From contig NZ_LYPB01000069.1 in the NCBI RefSeq assembly GCF_001653565.1, forward strand, positions 124,001-188,000: a stretch of DNA of 64,000 nt, read 5' to 3'. The notes beneath the pieces were generated by a model. That model ran no database searches, was not told the DNA's origin, and was given only the letters and a program-made list of their open reading frames with translations. The DNA comes from Paenibacillus oryzisoli. Lineage in GTDB: Bacteria; Bacillota; Bacilli; Paenibacillales; NBRC-103111. The translations under genes and the position numbers were made by a program. Of the stretch, positions 63,894 through 64,000 are shown one piece after another (position 1 is the first letter of the stretch; each line of letters begins with the position of its first letter).

Positions 63894-64000
63894 TTAATTC
63901 ATTTCGCGATATTCATTTGGCGTTGAGCCAGTCAGTTTCTTAAATACTCGGGTAAAATAAGGTGCTGATTCAAAGCCAACTTCGAAGGCAATCTCGTGGA
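63894..64000 (-). CDS. AraC-type HTH protein, C-terminal fragment (cut by window edge; probably a YesN regulator)
   Basis: The last 35 codons read HEIAFEVGFESAPYFTRVF and then KKLTGSTPNEYREMN, the second helix-turn-helix and tail of an AraC-type domain, ending in TAA. By analogy with systems 1 and 2 it is likely the response regulator of system 3; the receiver domain lies outside the window. Confidence 0.85.
   Translation of the reverse strand, partial: HEIAFEVGFESAPYFTRVFKKLTGSTPNEYREMN

Overview
The window looks like chromosomal DNA of a Gram-positive, Paenibacillus-like bacterium (Paenibacillaceae). The evidence is the gene content: YesM/YesN-type two-component systems, LplB/LplC-type permease pairs without an ATPase, large S-layer-homology (SLH) surface proteins, AGGAGG-type ribosome binding sites and many GTG/TTG starts. 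No rRNA, tRNA, CRISPR array, insertion sequence or phage gene was seen. Most genes lie on the minus strand.

Layout, left to right. 1-15.6 kb: the end of an AraC-type regulator, an ADP-ribosylglycohydrolase-family protein, an unrecognised 827-aa protein next to an arabinose/fucose-isomerase-like enzyme, then sugar transport system 1 (kinase, response regulator, binding lipoprotein, two permeases). Divergent from it are an AraC regulator and an SGNH hydrolase. 15.7-34.9 kb: a long minus-strand cluster. In transcription order it holds kinase, response regulator, two permeases, binding lipoprotein, beta-helix/cohesin/dockerin protein, clan-A-like glycoside hydrolase, carbon-nitrogen hydrolase, sugar-phosphate-isomerase-like protein, Gfo/Idh/MocA oxidoreductase, 2-hydroxyacid dehydrogenase and a broken zinc alcohol dehydrogenase. 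35-49.6 kb: two giant SLH proteins (14 RCC1-like repeats; phosphodiester glycosidase plus metallophosphatase), a 7TM kinase with a BTAD response regulator, a 5'-truncated peptidase E and a methyltransferase. 49.8-54.4 kb: a chemotaxis receptor, an EAL protein behind a terminated leader, two tandem DUF2294/MpsC-like genes and a Dabb protein. 54.5-64 kb: transport system 3 with a secreted glycoside hydrolase, a second carbon-nitrogen hydrolase and an alpha/beta hydrolase, plus the end of another response regulator.

How it fits together (inference): three separately regulated polysaccharide-use loci share one plan. A YesM/YesN pair senses an oligosaccharide, an MsmX-type ATPase encoded elsewhere energises uptake, and secreted glycoside hydrolases and intracellular isomerases, oxidoreductases and amide/ester hydrolases degrade the sugar. 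The SLH proteins would sit on the cell wall.

Non-coding signals add to this. One promoter-operator block recurs at three loci of the first region (6.0, 13.5 and 14.4 kb). A 21-bp direct repeat abuts the -35 box of system 2. Each of the three binding-protein genes is followed by a stem-loop without a T-run.
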